A stretch of DNA of 64,000 nt from CBETVX01 sp965539935 (GCA_965539935.1 CBETVX010000011.1:1-64000); one strand, 5' to 3'; positions 8,400 through 17,197 are shown, numbered from the stretch's first letter. Program-made: numbers and translations. The notes: generated by a model not told the origin, from the letters alone.

Positions 8400-9323
8400 T
8401 TAAACACTAGGAATTTTAACTTTTCCTACTATATCATTTAAAGACTTATATCCTTTCTTATTTAAGTAATTTTTAATTCCACTAAGAATTTCCTTAGATA
8501 TATAGGGATTAATAAGATTTCCTGTTCCAATGGATATAGCGTTTGCGCCGACAAGGAAAAATTCTATTGCATCTTTGTAATTCATTATGCCTCCCATTCC
8601 TATGATAGGAATGTCTACTGCATGGAAAGCTTCGTACACCATTCTTACTGCAACAGGTTTTATTGCTGGTCCAGATAACCCACCTACACCCCTTGCTAAA
8701 ATAGTAGATTCTTTTTCTATATCTACAGCCATACCTATTAATGTGTTAATAAGGGAAATACAGCTGGCTCCACCTTCTTGGCTTGCCTTTGCAATTTCTT
8801 TAATGTCCTTTACATTAGGACTAAGCTTTACAATTAGATGCTTATCAGAATGGGCCCTTACCTTTTTTGTTATTTCATACACCATTTCTGGTTCCCTACC
8901 AAAGGAGACTCCACCTTTTTTTACATTAGGACAAGATATATTTAATTCTAAAGAATCCACAGAAGTTTTTGAAAGAATTTCTGCTATTTTACAATATTCA
9001 TCTACTGTACTTCCATTTATATTGGCAATCACTTTTGTATCAAACTGTTTCAAATAAGGTAGTTCATTTTTTATAAAATACGTTACACCTGGATTTTGAA
9101 GACCTACACTATTAAGCATACCCATTGGGGTTTCTGCAACTCTAGGAAGGGGGTTTCCCTTTCTCTCTTTAAGGGTTAGTCCCTTAACCGATATAGCTCC
9201 TAAGTCATTTAAATCGATATAATCTCTAAATTCTCTACCAAATCCAAAGGTTCCAGATGCCACTGTTACTGGATTTTTTAATATTAAACCGTTTAAATCA
9301 ACAGACATATCTATTTTACCCAT
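8400..9323 (-). CDS. pyrD: Dihydroorotate dehydrogenase B, catalytic subunit
   Basis: The class 1B catalytic chain (307 residues) oxidises dihydroorotate to orotate with FMN. NISCPNV near residue 128 carries the catalytic cysteine that distinguishes class 1 enzymes. VKGLT, NSVGLQNPG and the FMN-phosphate motifs GGIMNY and GTG are present. It overlaps pyrK by 8 bases; PyrK supplies the flavin and iron-sulfur subunit that passes electrons to NAD+. It is the last gene of the minus-strand pyr operon. Confidence 0.96.
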   Translation of the reverse strand: MGKIDMSVDLNGLILKNPVTVASGTFGFGREFRDYIDLNDLGAISVKGLTLKERKGNPLPRVAETPMGMLNSVGLQNPGVTYFIKNELPYLKQFDTKVIANINGSTVDEYCKIAEILSKTSVDSLELNISCPNVKKGGVSFGREPEMVYEITKKVRAHSDKHLIVKLSPNVKDIKEIAKASQEGGASCISLINTLIGMAVDIEKESTILARGVGGLSGPAIKPVAVRMVYEAFHAVDIPIIGMGGIMNYKDAIEFFLVGANAISIGTGNLINPYISKEILSGIKNYLNKKGYKSLNDIVGKVKIPSV

Positions 9324-10101
9324 GGAAAATCACCTCTTCCCCATAGAAAACTGGACCCTCTTTACAAGTTCTCACATAATTCCAGTCCTTTTCACCTCTT
9401 TTTACCTTACATGTACATACTAAGCAAGCTCCTATTCCACAGGCCATCTTTTCTTCCATTAATAACTGGGTCTTAATAAGATTTTCCTCTCCTAATCTTT
9501 TAATTTCCTTTAACATTGGCTTTGGACCACATGAAAATATATAATCATATTTTTTGTTTTCAAGATTCTTTTTTAGATAATCAGTAATATATCCTTTATT
9601 TTTATCTACTCCATTTTCAAGGGTAACATATACATTACTGGTATATTTCTTAAACTCTTCTACCATAAATGATTCATTTTTAAATCCAAGCATTACATCT
9701 ATGTTTACATCTTCCTTTAAAGATAATTCTTTTGTTAATTGTAAAAGAGGAGCTACTCCTATACCTCCACCAATAACTGCAATATTTTTTCCATCTATGT
9801 CTAAGTTGAATCCATTTCCTAAGGGACCTAAAACATCTATATAGTCATCTTTAATCTTTTTATTCAGTAACTCCGTTCCCTTTCCCACTTTATTTATATA
9901 AAATTCTAAACTATCCTCTTTAACTAAAGCTATACTAATTGGTCTTCTAAGCAATGGAAAATCTCCTTCTCCACACTTGAAATTAAAAAATTGTCCTGCT
10001 TTAATATCTTTATTATAAACTCTCTTTTCTACAACAAGTTTAAATATGTTTTCATTTATTTTTATATTTTCAATTACTTTACATCTTAAGTCCTTATTCA
10101 A
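9316..10101 (-). CDS. pyrK: Dihydroorotate dehydrogenase B, electron transfer subunit
   Basis: A 261-residue ferredoxin-reductase-like protein. RRPISIALV is the FAD site, GGGIGVAPLL the NAD-binding stretch, and MACGIGACLVCTCKV plus the later RTCKEGPVF supply the four cysteines of a [2Fe-2S] cluster. The start is TTG 10101 behind AAGGAGG. It forms the heterotetramer with PyrD, linking orotate formation to NAD+. Confidence 0.95.
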   Translation of the reverse strand: MNKDLRCKVIENIKINENIFKLVVEKRVYNKDIKAGQFFNFKCGEGDFPLLRRPISIALVKEDSLEFYINKVGKGTELLNKKIKDDYIDVLGPLGNGFNLDIDGKNIAVIGGGIGVAPLLQLTKELSLKEDVNIDVMLGFKNESFMVEEFKKYTSNVYVTLENGVDKNKGYITDYLKKNLENKKYDYIFSCGPKPMLKEIKRLGEENLIKTQLLMEEKMACGIGACLVCTCKVKRGEKDWNYVRTCKEGPVFYGEEVIFHG

Positions 10102-10113
10102 TGGAAAACCTCC

Positions 10114-11055
10114 TTACCAATATATTTTATTATATTTTTCTAATGCTTTATTTATATCATCCTTCATTTTTATCGTTTCTTCTCTAGCTGCTTTACCATA
10201 ATCCTCTTCTTTTTGATTCTTGTTATTTCTATAGGCATAAATTATACCTCTGGATGAATTAATTATAGCCCCTAGTCCATCATCATTAAAACTATTCACA
10301 ACATCTTCGGCCTTCCCACCCTGTACACCATAACCAGGTACTAAAAAGTATGAAGTAGGCATAAACTTTCTAAGACATTTCATCTCTTCTGGATAGGTTG
10401 CCCCAACTACTGCTCCTATGGAAGAATATCCATATTCTCCAGAATATTTACTACTCCATTTATCAACCATGCATGCCACTATTTCGTATATCTTTTTACC
10501 ATTAGATTCCAAGTCTTGTATCTGATTGGAAGATGGATTTGAGGTTTTAACCAGCACAAAAATTCCTTTTTTATACTTTTCTACATCCTCAACAAACTCA
10601 TTTAAACAATCATCTCCAAGATATGGATTAACCGTTATTGCATCAGAGGGAAAAGCCCTAATGTTTTTTTCATCTATCTGAGTTTTTCCTATAAAAGCAT
10701 TGGAATATGCCTTTGATGTACTCCCTATATCACCTCTTTTTACGTCCCCGATTACTAGAAGTCCTTTATCGGAAGCATATTTACAAGTCTTTATATATGC
10801 ATCAAGCCCCTGGATACCATATTGTTCATAAAATGCAATTTGAGGTTTTATCGCCGGCACTATATCATGAACATTATCAATAATAACTTTATTAAATTCT
10901 AATATTATTTCACTGGCTGATTTAAATGTTTTTCCATACCTATCATAATATTTTTTCTTCAAAGAATTTGGAATTAGTTCTAATCTAGGGTCAAGTCCTA
11001 CAACTACAGGACTTTTCTTTTCCTTAATACTTTGAATTAAAGACTCTATGAACAC
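10114..11055 (-). CDS. pyrF: Orotidine 5'-phosphate decarboxylase (long bacterial form)
   Basis: The 313-residue product is the longer type II OMP decarboxylase rather than the 230-residue type. VVGLDPRLE near residue 18 and the catalytic DVKRGDIGST near residue 98 (Asp-x-Lys-x-x-Asp) are clear, followed by VNPYLGDD and VPGYGVQGG. It starts at GTG 11055 and overlaps the pyrC stop by 10 bases. It carries out the last step to UMP. Confidence 0.95.
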   Translation of the reverse strand: MFIESLIQSIKEKKSPVVVGLDPRLELIPNSLKKKYYDRYGKTFKSASEIILEFNKVIIDNVHDIVPAIKPQIAFYEQYGIQGLDAYIKTCKYASDKGLLVIGDVKRGDIGSTSKAYSNAFIGKTQIDEKNIRAFPSDAITVNPYLGDDCLNEFVEDVEKYKKGIFVLVKTSNPSSNQIQDLESNGKKIYEIVACMVDKWSSKYSGEYGYSSIGAVVGATYPEEMKCLRKFMPTSYFLVPGYGVQGGKAEDVVNSFNDDGLGAIINSSRGIIYAYRNNKNQKEEDYGKAAREETIKMKDDINKALEKYNKIYW

Positions 11056-12338
11056 ATTATCTCTCCTTTCTCATATACAAGTCTGCCATCCACTATTGTA
11101 TACACAGTCTTACCTTTAACTTTTCTCCCATTAAAAGGGGTATTTTTTCCTTTAGAATAGAATTTTCTTGAATCAATGGTATATTCTTTATTTAAGTCAA
11201 GGATTGTAATATCAGCAGTTTCACCTATGTCTATACAGCCCTTTCTTATTCCAATTATTTCAGCAGGCCTTACTGTTAACATTTCTATAAGTCTATTAAG
11301 TGATAAGTTTCTATTTAATACAAGTTCTGTATAGCTAAGGGAAAATGCAGTTTCAAGTCCACTAATACCGAAGGATGCCTTAGAATAATCTACTTTCTTA
11401 CTTTTTTCATCATGGGGAGCGTGATCAGTTGCGATTATATCAATAGTTCCATCAAATATTCCTTCAATAATAGATTCCTTATCTTTACTAGTTCTAAGGG
11501 GGGGATTAACCTTTGTATATGTGTCATTTATAGATATTATATCGTCGGTAAGGATGAAATGGTGGGGTGCTACTTCACATGTGATATTTAGTCTTTGTAG
11601 TTTTGCTTTTCTTATTAGTTCAACGGATTCTTTAGTGCTCACATGGGCTATGTGTAATCTAGATGAAGTGGCCTGACATAACTCAATATCTCTCTTTACT
11701 ATTAGGTATTCTGCAGCTGAAGGTATCCCTTTTATTCCAGTTCTTTCACTGGCCCTTCCTAAGTTTATACTACCTCCCTCTGAAAGGTTATGTTCTTCAC
11801 AATGGGATATTAAGGGAATATTATATTTCTTAGCTTCTTTTAAAGCCTCTACCATTATATTCTTATCCATAGGGGTCTTCCCATCATCGGAAATAGCTAT
11901 TATCCCTTCCTCAATCATTTCTTTAATAGGTGCAATTTCCCTACCTTCAAGCCCTTTAGTGATACTCCCTATAATAGCTACATTGACATGTCCATTACTC
12001 TGAACTTTATTCTTAATGAGCTTTACTATTTCCTTCGATTGTATAACTGGATTTGTATTGGGCATACATGCCACAGTTGTAAAGCCACCAGCGGCAGCAG
12101 CCTTTGTTCCTGTTTCTATAGTTTCTTTATACTCAAAACCAGGTTCCCTCAAATGCACATGTATATCCACAAAGCCTGGCGTAACAACCATTCCTTTAGC
12201 ATCAATTATTCTTACCCTATCTTTTTTTATTTCCCTCTCTATTTCTTTGACAATACCCCCTTCAATATATATATCTAGATTTTCATTAATATTATTTTTC
12301 GGGTCAATAACCCTTCCGTTCTTTATCAACAGGTCCAT
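11046..12338 (-). CDS. pyrC: Dihydroorotase
   Basis: A 430-residue type I dihydroorotase. The first metal ligands are in DIHVHLREPG near residue 60; the mobile catalytic region and later ligands are visible in ISHCEEH, HIAHVSTKES and ATDHAPHD. It cyclises carbamoyl-aspartate to dihydroorotate. ATG 12338 follows GGAGGTGG. It is the first gene of the operon pyrC-F-K-D and is preceded by a PyrR-type attenuator. Confidence 0.96.
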   Translation of the reverse strand: MDLLIKNGRVIDPKNNINENLDIYIEGGIVKEIEREIKKDRVRIIDAKGMVVTPGFVDIHVHLREPGFEYKETIETGTKAAAAGGFTTVACMPNTNPVIQSKEIVKLIKNKVQSNGHVNVAIIGSITKGLEGREIAPIKEMIEEGIIAISDDGKTPMDKNIMVEALKEAKKYNIPLISHCEEHNLSEGGSINLGRASERTGIKGIPSAAEYLIVKRDIELCQATSSRLHIAHVSTKESVELIRKAKLQRLNITCEVAPHHFILTDDIISINDTYTKVNPPLRTSKDKESIIEGIFDGTIDIIATDHAPHDEKSKKVDYSKASFGISGLETAFSLSYTELVLNRNLSLNRLIEMLTVRPAEIIGIRKGCIDIGETADITILDLNKEYTIDSRKFYSKGKNTPFNGRKVKGKTVYTIVDGRLVYEKGEIMCS

Positions 12339-12350
12339 AATTCCACCTCC

Positions 12351-12384
12351 AAAATAAAAAACCTTCTGCTAGAGAAGCAGAAGG
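12351..12384 (-). terminator. Attenuator terminator in the pyrC leader
   Basis: On the minus strand CCTTCTGCT pairs with AGCAGAAGG (12384-12362) and runs into TTTTTTATTTT. It sits between the PyrR-type element at 12431-12461 and the pyrC start, as expected of an attenuator that stops transcription when UMP-bound PyrR holds the leader in its closed form. Confidence 0.9.
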
Positions 12385-12430
12385 CATAATTTACCTATCA
12401 ATGGATATATTACATCCAATCTAAGTTTTC

Positions 12431-12461
12431 CCTTACCGGCCTCTCTGGACCAATTTAAAGG
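12431..12461 (-). promoter_or_regulatory. PyrR-type RNA binding element in the pyrC leader
   Basis: A 31-base element on the minus strand. CCTT at its 5' end can pair with AAGG at its 3' end; between them an A/T-rich bulge TAAATT leads to the stem GGTC-CAGAGA-GGCC with a six-base loop. The loop and flanks agree with the PyrR anti-antiterminator consensus of Bacillus (CCNGNGAGG core). Three further copies with the same plan lie upstream of pyrB (two) and pyrE (one). Confidence 0.88.
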
Positions 12462-12480
12462 CTAATATTCATTTTCACAC

Positions 12481-12509
12481 ATACTATCATAGTTTTAATT
12501 ATATGTCAA
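12481..12509 (-). promoter_or_regulatory. Promoter of the pyrCFKD operon
   Basis: TTGACA (12509-12504) and TAGTAT (12486-12481) are separated by 17 bases on the minus strand. Transcription would start near 12474, just before the PyrR-type element. Confidence 0.7.
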
Positions 12510-12551
12510 TGTATACTATCAAATAATTCTTTCCTTGTATTAAAGTTTTCA

Positions 12552-12577
12552 TTGACATAGTAGCTCCTATGTGATAC
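12552..12577 (+). promoter_or_regulatory. Possible promoter of the pyrBIE operon
   Basis: TTGACA at 12552-12557 is followed after 15 bases by GATACT with an upstream TG, an extended -10 form. The spacing is short, so the exact -10 box is uncertain. It lies just before the first pyrB leader element. Confidence 0.5.
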
Positions 12578-12605
12578 TTTATTTGTAAAAGTTAATAAAG
12601 ATTGT

Positions 12606-12635
12606 CTTTAAATTAACCCCGTGAGGTTAGAAAGG
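12606..12635 (+). promoter_or_regulatory. PyrR-type RNA element in the pyrB leader (attenuator copy)
   Basis: CTTTAAATT, then the stem AACC-CCGTGA-GGTT and AGAAAGG, give the same plan as the pyrC element. A terminator hairpin follows at 12713-12752, so this copy should act by transcription attenuation. Confidence 0.85.
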
Positions 12636-12712
12636 TCAAGGTGATTATCATACCATAGGTATACTATGTTTAGTTACTCATGTCTATGCAAATCACATTA
12701 TACTTAGATAAG

Positions 12713-12752
12713 TAAGCTTTCTCTACCCATAGGGGTGAAGAAGGCTTTTTTA
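12713..12752 (+). terminator. Attenuator terminator in the pyrB leader
   Basis: The stem is formed by AAGC..TTC..TACCC with GGGGT..GAAG..GCTT around a two-base AT loop and is followed by TTTTTTATT. It lies between the first PyrR-type element and the pyrB start. Confidence 0.82.
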
Positions 12753-12762
12753 TTATGCAATA

Positions 12763-12793
12763 CCTTTAAATTGATCCTGAGAGGTCATCAAGG
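12763..12793 (+). promoter_or_regulatory. PyrR-type RNA element overlapping the pyrB ribosome binding site
   Basis: CCTTTAAATT, then GATC-CTGAGA-GGTC, and ATCAAGG form the same 31-base plan as the pyrC element. Its closing AAGG is the first part of the pyrB Shine-Dalgarno sequence AAGGAGG, so bound protein would hide the ribosome site. It lies past the attenuator terminator, which makes this a second control layer on the same mRNA. Confidence 0.82.
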
Positions 12794-12803
12794 AGGAATG
12801 AAA

Positions 12804-13730
12804 ATGACAAATTCTTTAAAACATTTAATTGGTCTTCAAAACTATAGCTTTCAAGATATCAAAGAAATAGTTGATCTAGGTGAAAAGATATCAATATCTC
12901 CAGAAATGTACTCTGATAAGTGTAAAGGTAAAATTTTAGCTACTTTATTTTATGAACCAAGTACTAGAACTAAATTTAGCTTTGAAGCAGCTATGCTAAA
13001 GCTTGGAGGTAATGTAATAGGATTTAGTGATGCTAATACCAGTTCTGTATCAAAGGGTGAAAGCCTAACTGATACAATTAAAGTAATGTCCTATTATGCA
13101 GATATAGCTGTAATGAGACACCCAAAGGAAGGAGCTCCTAAGCTTGCTTCTGAATATGCTTCAATTCCTATAATTAATGCTGGAGATGGAGGCCATCTTC
13201 ATCCAACACAAACCCTTACAGATCTTTTAACCATCCAAAAGTATAAAGGCTCTCTAAATAACCATGTCATAGGTCTATGTGGCGACCTAAAATATGGAAG
13301 AACTGTCCACTCATTAATAAAAACCATGGCAAGATTTAAAACTAAAAAATTTATATTGATTTCTCCTAAAGAACTAATGTTACCTAATTCCCTTAAAAGA
13401 TATTTAAAGGAGAATTATGATATCCAATTATTAGAAGTAAGAAAACTAGAAGATGTAATTAAAGATATAGATATACTTTACATGACTAGAATTCAAAAAG
13501 AACGTTTTTTTAATGAAGAAGATTATCTTAAGTTAAAGGATAGCTATATTCTTACTAAGGATAAAATAAAGGATGCTAAAAAAGATATGATAATAATGCA
13601 TCCACTTCCAAGGGTGAATGAAATAGCCTACGAAGTAGATGGAGATACAAGAGCAACTTATTTTGAGCAAGCACAAATGGGACTTTTTGTAAGAATGGCA
13701 TTAATAATGAAGCTTTTGGAGGTGGAGTAA
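12804..13730 (+). CDS. pyrB: Aspartate carbamoyltransferase, catalytic chain
   Basis: The 308-residue catalytic chain joins carbamoyl phosphate and aspartate. FYEPSTRTKFSFEAAM near residue 43 is the carbamoyl-phosphate signature and HPLPRVNEI near residue 266 the second active-site loop. Two in-frame ATGs (12798 and 12804) follow AGGAGG; the second gives the normal 7-base spacing and is chosen. The pyrI gene follows without a gap, so the enzyme is the regulated class B type. Control is by two PyrR-type elements upstream. Confidence 0.96.
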   Translation: MTNSLKHLIGLQNYSFQDIKEIVDLGEKISISPEMYSDKCKGKILATLFYEPSTRTKFSFEAAMLKLGGNVIGFSDANTSSVSKGESLTDTIKVMSYYADIAVMRHPKEGAPKLASEYASIPIINAGDGGHLHPTQTLTDLLTIQKYKGSLNNHVIGLCGDLKYGRTVHSLIKTMARFKTKKFILISPKELMLPNSLKRYLKENYDIQLLEVRKLEDVIKDIDILYMTRIQKERFFNEEDYLKLKDSYILTKDKIKDAKKDMIIMHPLPRVNEIAYEVDGDTRATYFEQAQMGLFVRMALIMKLLEVE

Positions 13731-14159
13731 ATGTTAGAAGTAAAGCAAATTGAAAATGGTATAGTTATTGATCACATTAAATCAGGCAAGGGTATAATAA
13801 TTTTCAATAAATTAATGCTTCAAACATCTAACAAACCAGTTGTTCTACTTATGAATGTAGAAAGTAAGGCTTTAGGTAGAAAGGATATAATAAAGATTGA
13901 AAATACCCTTGATGTTGATTTAAAGCTACTGGGATTAATTGATGAAAATATTACTTTGAATTATATTAAAGACGGTAAACTTTGTAAGAAAGAAAAAGTC
14001 TCTATACCTATAGAAGTCAATTCCCTAATAAAATGTAAAAATCCTAGGTGTATAACAAACTCTGATAGTTATGTGGAATCATCCTTTACATTAGTGTCTA
14101 AGGATAATCTTGAATATAGATGTTCTTATTGTGAGGAAATAACTAAATATGAATTTTAA
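13731..14159 (+). CDS. pyrI: Aspartate carbamoyltransferase, regulatory chain
   Basis: A 142-residue chain with an N-terminal nucleotide-binding domain and a C-terminal zinc domain. The four zinc cysteines are in CKNPRCI and CSYCEE (Cys-x4-Cys and Cys-x2-Cys). It begins at the base after the pyrB stop and GGAGGTGGAG lies before it. It allows CTP and ATP to adjust PyrB activity. Confidence 0.94.
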   Translation: MLEVKQIENGIVIDHIKSGKGIIIFNKLMLQTSNKPVVLLMNVESKALGRKDIIKIENTLDVDLKLLGLIDENITLNYIKDGKLCKKEKVSIPIEVNSLIKCKNPRCITNSDSYVESSFTLVSKDNLEYRCSYCEEITKYEF

Positions 14160-14171
14160 TTAAAACCACGA

Positions 14172-14203
14172 CCTTTAAAGGAGGTCCTGAGAGACCTATA
14201 AGG
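14172..14203 (+). promoter_or_regulatory. PyrR-type RNA element overlapping the pyrE ribosome binding site
   Basis: CCTTTAAAGGA, then GGTC-CTGAGA-GACC, and TATAAGG repeat the plan of the other three pyr elements. The closing AAGG is part of the Shine-Dalgarno AAGGAGG at 14200-14206, six bases before the pyrE ATG. No terminator lies between element and gene, so control here should be on translation. Confidence 0.82.
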
Positions 14204-14212
14204 AGGGAAATT

Positions 14213-14845
14213 ATGAATACAAGTAGTGAAATTGCAAAAATGCTTCTTGAAATCCAGGCAGTTTCTATCAGAAGTACAGCTAACCTATTTACTTGGGCGT
14301 CAGGCATTAAATCCCCAATTTATTGTGATAATAGACTTATTATGAGTTATCCAAAGATTAGAGACACTATAGCAGAAGAATTTAAGAAAATCATCATGAA
14401 GGATTTTAATAATGTTGAGGTTATAGCTGGGACGGCTACTGCAGGTATCCCCCATGCAGCATGGGTATCACAAAAAATAAACTTGCCCATGGTATATGTA
14501 AGAAACTCTGCTAAAAATCATGGCAGACAAAATCAGATTGAAGGTAAAATTAACAATGGACAAAAAGTTGTTTTAATAGAAGATTTATTATCAACTGGTG
14601 GAAGTTCAATTAAAGCTGCTAAAGCCTTAAGAGATGCTGGAGCTAAAGTTTTGGGAGTTATAGCTATATTCAGCTATAATTTTAAATCATTAGATGAATT
14701 ATATAGAAAAGAAAATCTAAAATATAAAGTTATAACTGGATATAATACTTTATTACCTATAGCATTAGAAGAGGGATATATAAAAAAAGAAGAGTTTGAC
14801 TTATTAAAAAAATGGAGTCAAGATCCATATATATTTACAAAATAA
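14213..14845 (+). CDS. pyrE: Orotate phosphoribosyltransferase
   Basis: A 210-residue transferase that makes OMP from orotate and PRPP. The PRPP signature VVLIEDLLSTGGSS is near residue 121, and the flexible loop KNHGRQNQIEG near residue 102 carries the catalytic residues. ATG 14213 is placed by the Shine-Dalgarno six bases before it. It is the third gene of pyrB-I-E, separated from pyrI by 53 bases that hold a PyrR-type element. Confidence 0.96.
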   Translation: MNTSSEIAKMLLEIQAVSIRSTANLFTWASGIKSPIYCDNRLIMSYPKIRDTIAEEFKKIIMKDFNNVEVIAGTATAGIPHAAWVSQKINLPMVYVRNSAKNHGRQNQIEGKINNGQKVVLIEDLLSTGGSSIKAAKALRDAGAKVLGVIAIFSYNFKSLDELYRKENLKYKVITGYNTLLPIALEEGYIKKEEFDLLKKWSQDPYIFTK

Positions 14846-14850
14846 AAATA

Positions 14851-14876
14851 ACCTCCAGAAATCTGGAGGTATTTAC
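14851..14876 (+). terminator. Shared terminator between pyrE and the GerMN gene
   Basis: ACCTCCAGA pairs with TCTGGAGGT (14851-14870) between two convergent genes. A-rich sequence before and T-rich after allow it to act in both directions. Confidence 0.78.
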
Positions 14877-14878
14877 CT

Positions 14879-15739
14879 TTATTTTTTAAGCATAATTTTC
14901 AACTCACCGTTTGCATCTACTATTTTCCAGTCTTCAACATAACTTTGTTTATACTTTTGTGGCTCATTTCCATTATAACTATATGTTATTGTTACAATGA
15001 TATGATCACTATATTTCTGAGTATTATATAGATTTATTTCATAATTATATAATTTATAAATATATTCAGCCATCATGTTTTCAAAATCTTCGAAAGATAT
15101 TTCTTTTTGACTTTCTTCGCTTAGCATATCATATGCTTTATCATAAAATCCTATAAGAATATTTTTTTGAAATTCTGCTATATAGTCATAGGGAGTTATT
15201 TCCTTATCCTCAATAAGCTCTAGATTAGGTTTAAAGGGTTGATTTAAAGAGTTGTCCTCCTTTGAAATATGTAACTTTTCACCTTCAACAAGTATTTGTA
15301 CTCTATTAATATGTTGTAGTTGGGTTAATGAATTCACTAAAGCTCCAATTATTAAAGACTTGTCTTGATTCTCCCATTGTTCATTATTGGTTAAATGATT
15401 TGAAAAATTTATATAACAAGTATTATCTATGGTATCAATTGATAGGATTTTAGTTTCCCTTGGTAATACTTGATTTAATGTTTGATTTCTTGGCCCTTTA
15501 ATTAATTCTTCTGCAATATTTTTCTCATATTTTAAGTTCTCTGTAAAAATAGTTCTATTTTCAGGTACTAATCTACCATTTTTAATGAAATAAAGTGTAA
15601 ATGTATTTTTTACTGTGTCTGGAACCGGTGGAATAGGTATACTATCATTATAATATTCCAAATCCTCTTGATTGATAATTAATACAAGGGCTACAAATAA
15701 TATAGTTATTAATAATACTATTTTATATATGGTTTTCAC
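14879..15739 (-). CDS. GerMN-domain membrane-anchored protein
   Basis: A 286-residue protein with one N-terminal hydrophobic segment (residues 7-22, no lipobox cysteine), then a GerMN domain from about residue 45 (TLYFIKNGRLVPENR, IAEELIKGP, ILSIDTIDNTCYINFS). A second domain of about 100 residues follows (ILIGFYDKAYDMLSEES onward) that I do not recognise; it may be NTF2-like. GerMN domains occur in spore germination GerM and in proteins next to sensor kinases. It follows the kinase gene by 18 bases and starts at GTG 15739 behind GGAGGAG. It likely works at the outer membrane face in the same signalling system. Confidence 0.78.
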   Translation of the reverse strand: MKTIYKIVLLITILFVALVLIINQEDLEYYNDSIPIPPVPDTVKNTFTLYFIKNGRLVPENRTIFTENLKYEKNIAEELIKGPRNQTLNQVLPRETKILSIDTIDNTCYINFSNHLTNNEQWENQDKSLIIGALVNSLTQLQHINRVQILVEGEKLHISKEDNSLNQPFKPNLELIEDKEITPYDYIAEFQKNILIGFYDKAYDMLSEESQKEISFEDFENMMAEYIYKLYNYEINLYNTQKYSDHIIVTITYSYNGNEPQKYKQSYVEDWKIVDANGELKIMLKK

Positions 15740-15757
15740 TTTATACTCCTCCTATGT

Positions 15758-17197
15758 CTAAAGCATTGTATTCATAGGTAAAATAACATATACTTTTGTT
15801 CCCTTATCTTCTTCACTTTCGACTTCAATTCTTCCTTGATGAAGCCCAATGATTTGCTGAGTTATAGCTAATCCTAGACCAGTTCCTCCAGATTTCCTTG
15901 ATCTTGCCTTATCTACTCTGTAAAATCTATCGAATATAAAGGGTAACTCTTCCTTAGGTATTCCTATACCATTATCTTCAACTTTTATGACTATTTCATC
16001 ATGTTTTGAATATAATTCTACCCTTACCTCCCCTCCATCGGGAGTATATTTAAGGGCATTGCCAATAATATTTATTAATGCTTGCTGTATTTTAAATTGA
16101 TCTAATTCTATTTGAATTTTTTCACTTTCAATAAACTGAAGATTGATTTCTTTCTTTTGAGCTATAGGTGCTAAATTTTTTATTACCCTTTCAATTAAAT
16201 AATTTACATAAGTAATTTGATATTTAAGCTCTATTTTTTCCTTATCAAGATCTACCAAATATAAAAGACTATTTACAATTCTATTTAATCTATCGACCTC
16301 AGTATCTATATCTTTTAAAAACTCTTTATAGATTTTTTCATCTACTTGCTCTTGGTGAATTAATGACTCAGATAAAATTTTAATAGAACTAAGGGGAGTT
16401 TTCAGTTCATGGGATACATTTGCCACAAAATCTCTTCTTTGTTTATCAACTTGTTCTAATTTCGTTGTCATCATATTAAAGGCTTTTCCTAAATTACTTA
16501 ACTCATCATTTCCACTTACTTTAACTTTATGATAAAACTTACCTTGAATGACTTTATTTACAATTTCTGTTAAATTCTCTATTGGTTTCGATATAATATC
16601 TGCAAAAATGAAACTTATAACCCCTGTAATAGCTAAACTGAATAGAGATAATGTTAAAAGTTTTTTTGTAGTTTCAGTAATATTATCATACAAATCCTCC
16701 AATAATGATGATATAAAAACAGCACCCACTATTTCATCACTTTCAAATATGGGAACTGCAACATACATAACTTTACCATATTTATCCACAAGGTGCTGTC
16801 TAGCAACCTCCTCCCCATTTAATGCAAGTTCAATCTCTTCATTATTGATTTTTAATCCTTTGAAAGTATCATAGGAATCAGTAATTATCATCTTATTCTT
16901 ATCTGCAATCATAACCCTTGAATTAATTTCTAGACTTAAATCTTTTACAATATCGTTCATCATATTATCAATATATTTACTTCCATTTTGACTGATATAA
17001 GGAGCTACTCTATTTGATATGATATTACTTTGAGTAAGGAGGCTTATTTTCTTTTCATTTAAATAACTTAGTCTAAGATTCTCAGTTAAAAAAGAATTTA
17101 ACAAAAGTAACGTTAGAAAAACTAACAATAAATAAGTGGAAACTAATTTCCACCTTAGACTAATAAATCTCCTATTTATTTCTAAAATAATAACCAA
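15758..17197 (-). CDS. Two-component sensor histidine kinase
   Basis: About 479 residues: a membrane segment, an extracytoplasmic sensor of about 140 residues, a second membrane segment, HAMP (DIISKPIENLTEIVN onward), a HisKA domain with VSHELKTPLSSIK, then N-box NIIGNALKYTP and G-boxes DNGIGIP and GGTGLGLAI. It resembles WalK/PhoR-class kinases, but there is no PAS domain, so I give no symbol. The start is uncertain: there is no ATG, and the overlap with the regulator gene favours TTG 17197 or ATT a few codons later. Operon: regulator, kinase, GerMN protein. Confidence 0.88.
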   Translation of the reverse strand: MVIILEINRRFISLRWKLVSTYLLLVFLTLLLLNSFLTENLRLSYLNEKKISLLTQSNIISNRVAPYISQNGSKYIDNMMNDIVKDLSLEINSRVMIADKNKMIITDSYDTFKGLKINNEEIELALNGEEVARQHLVDKYGKVMYVAVPIFESDEIVGAVFISSLLEDLYDNITETTKKLLTLSLFSLAITGVISFIFADIISKPIENLTEIVNKVIQGKFYHKVKVSGNDELSNLGKAFNMMTTKLEQVDKQRRDFVANVSHELKTPLSSIKILSESLIHQEQVDEKIYKEFLKDIDTEVDRLNRIVNSLLYLVDLDKEKIELKYQITYVNYLIERVIKNLAPIAQKKEINLQFIESEKIQIELDQFKIQQALINIIGNALKYTPDGGEVRVELYSKHDEIVIKVEDNGIGIPKEELPFIFDRFYRVDKARSRKSGGTGLGLAITQQIIGLHQGRIEVESEEDKGTKVYVILPMNTML

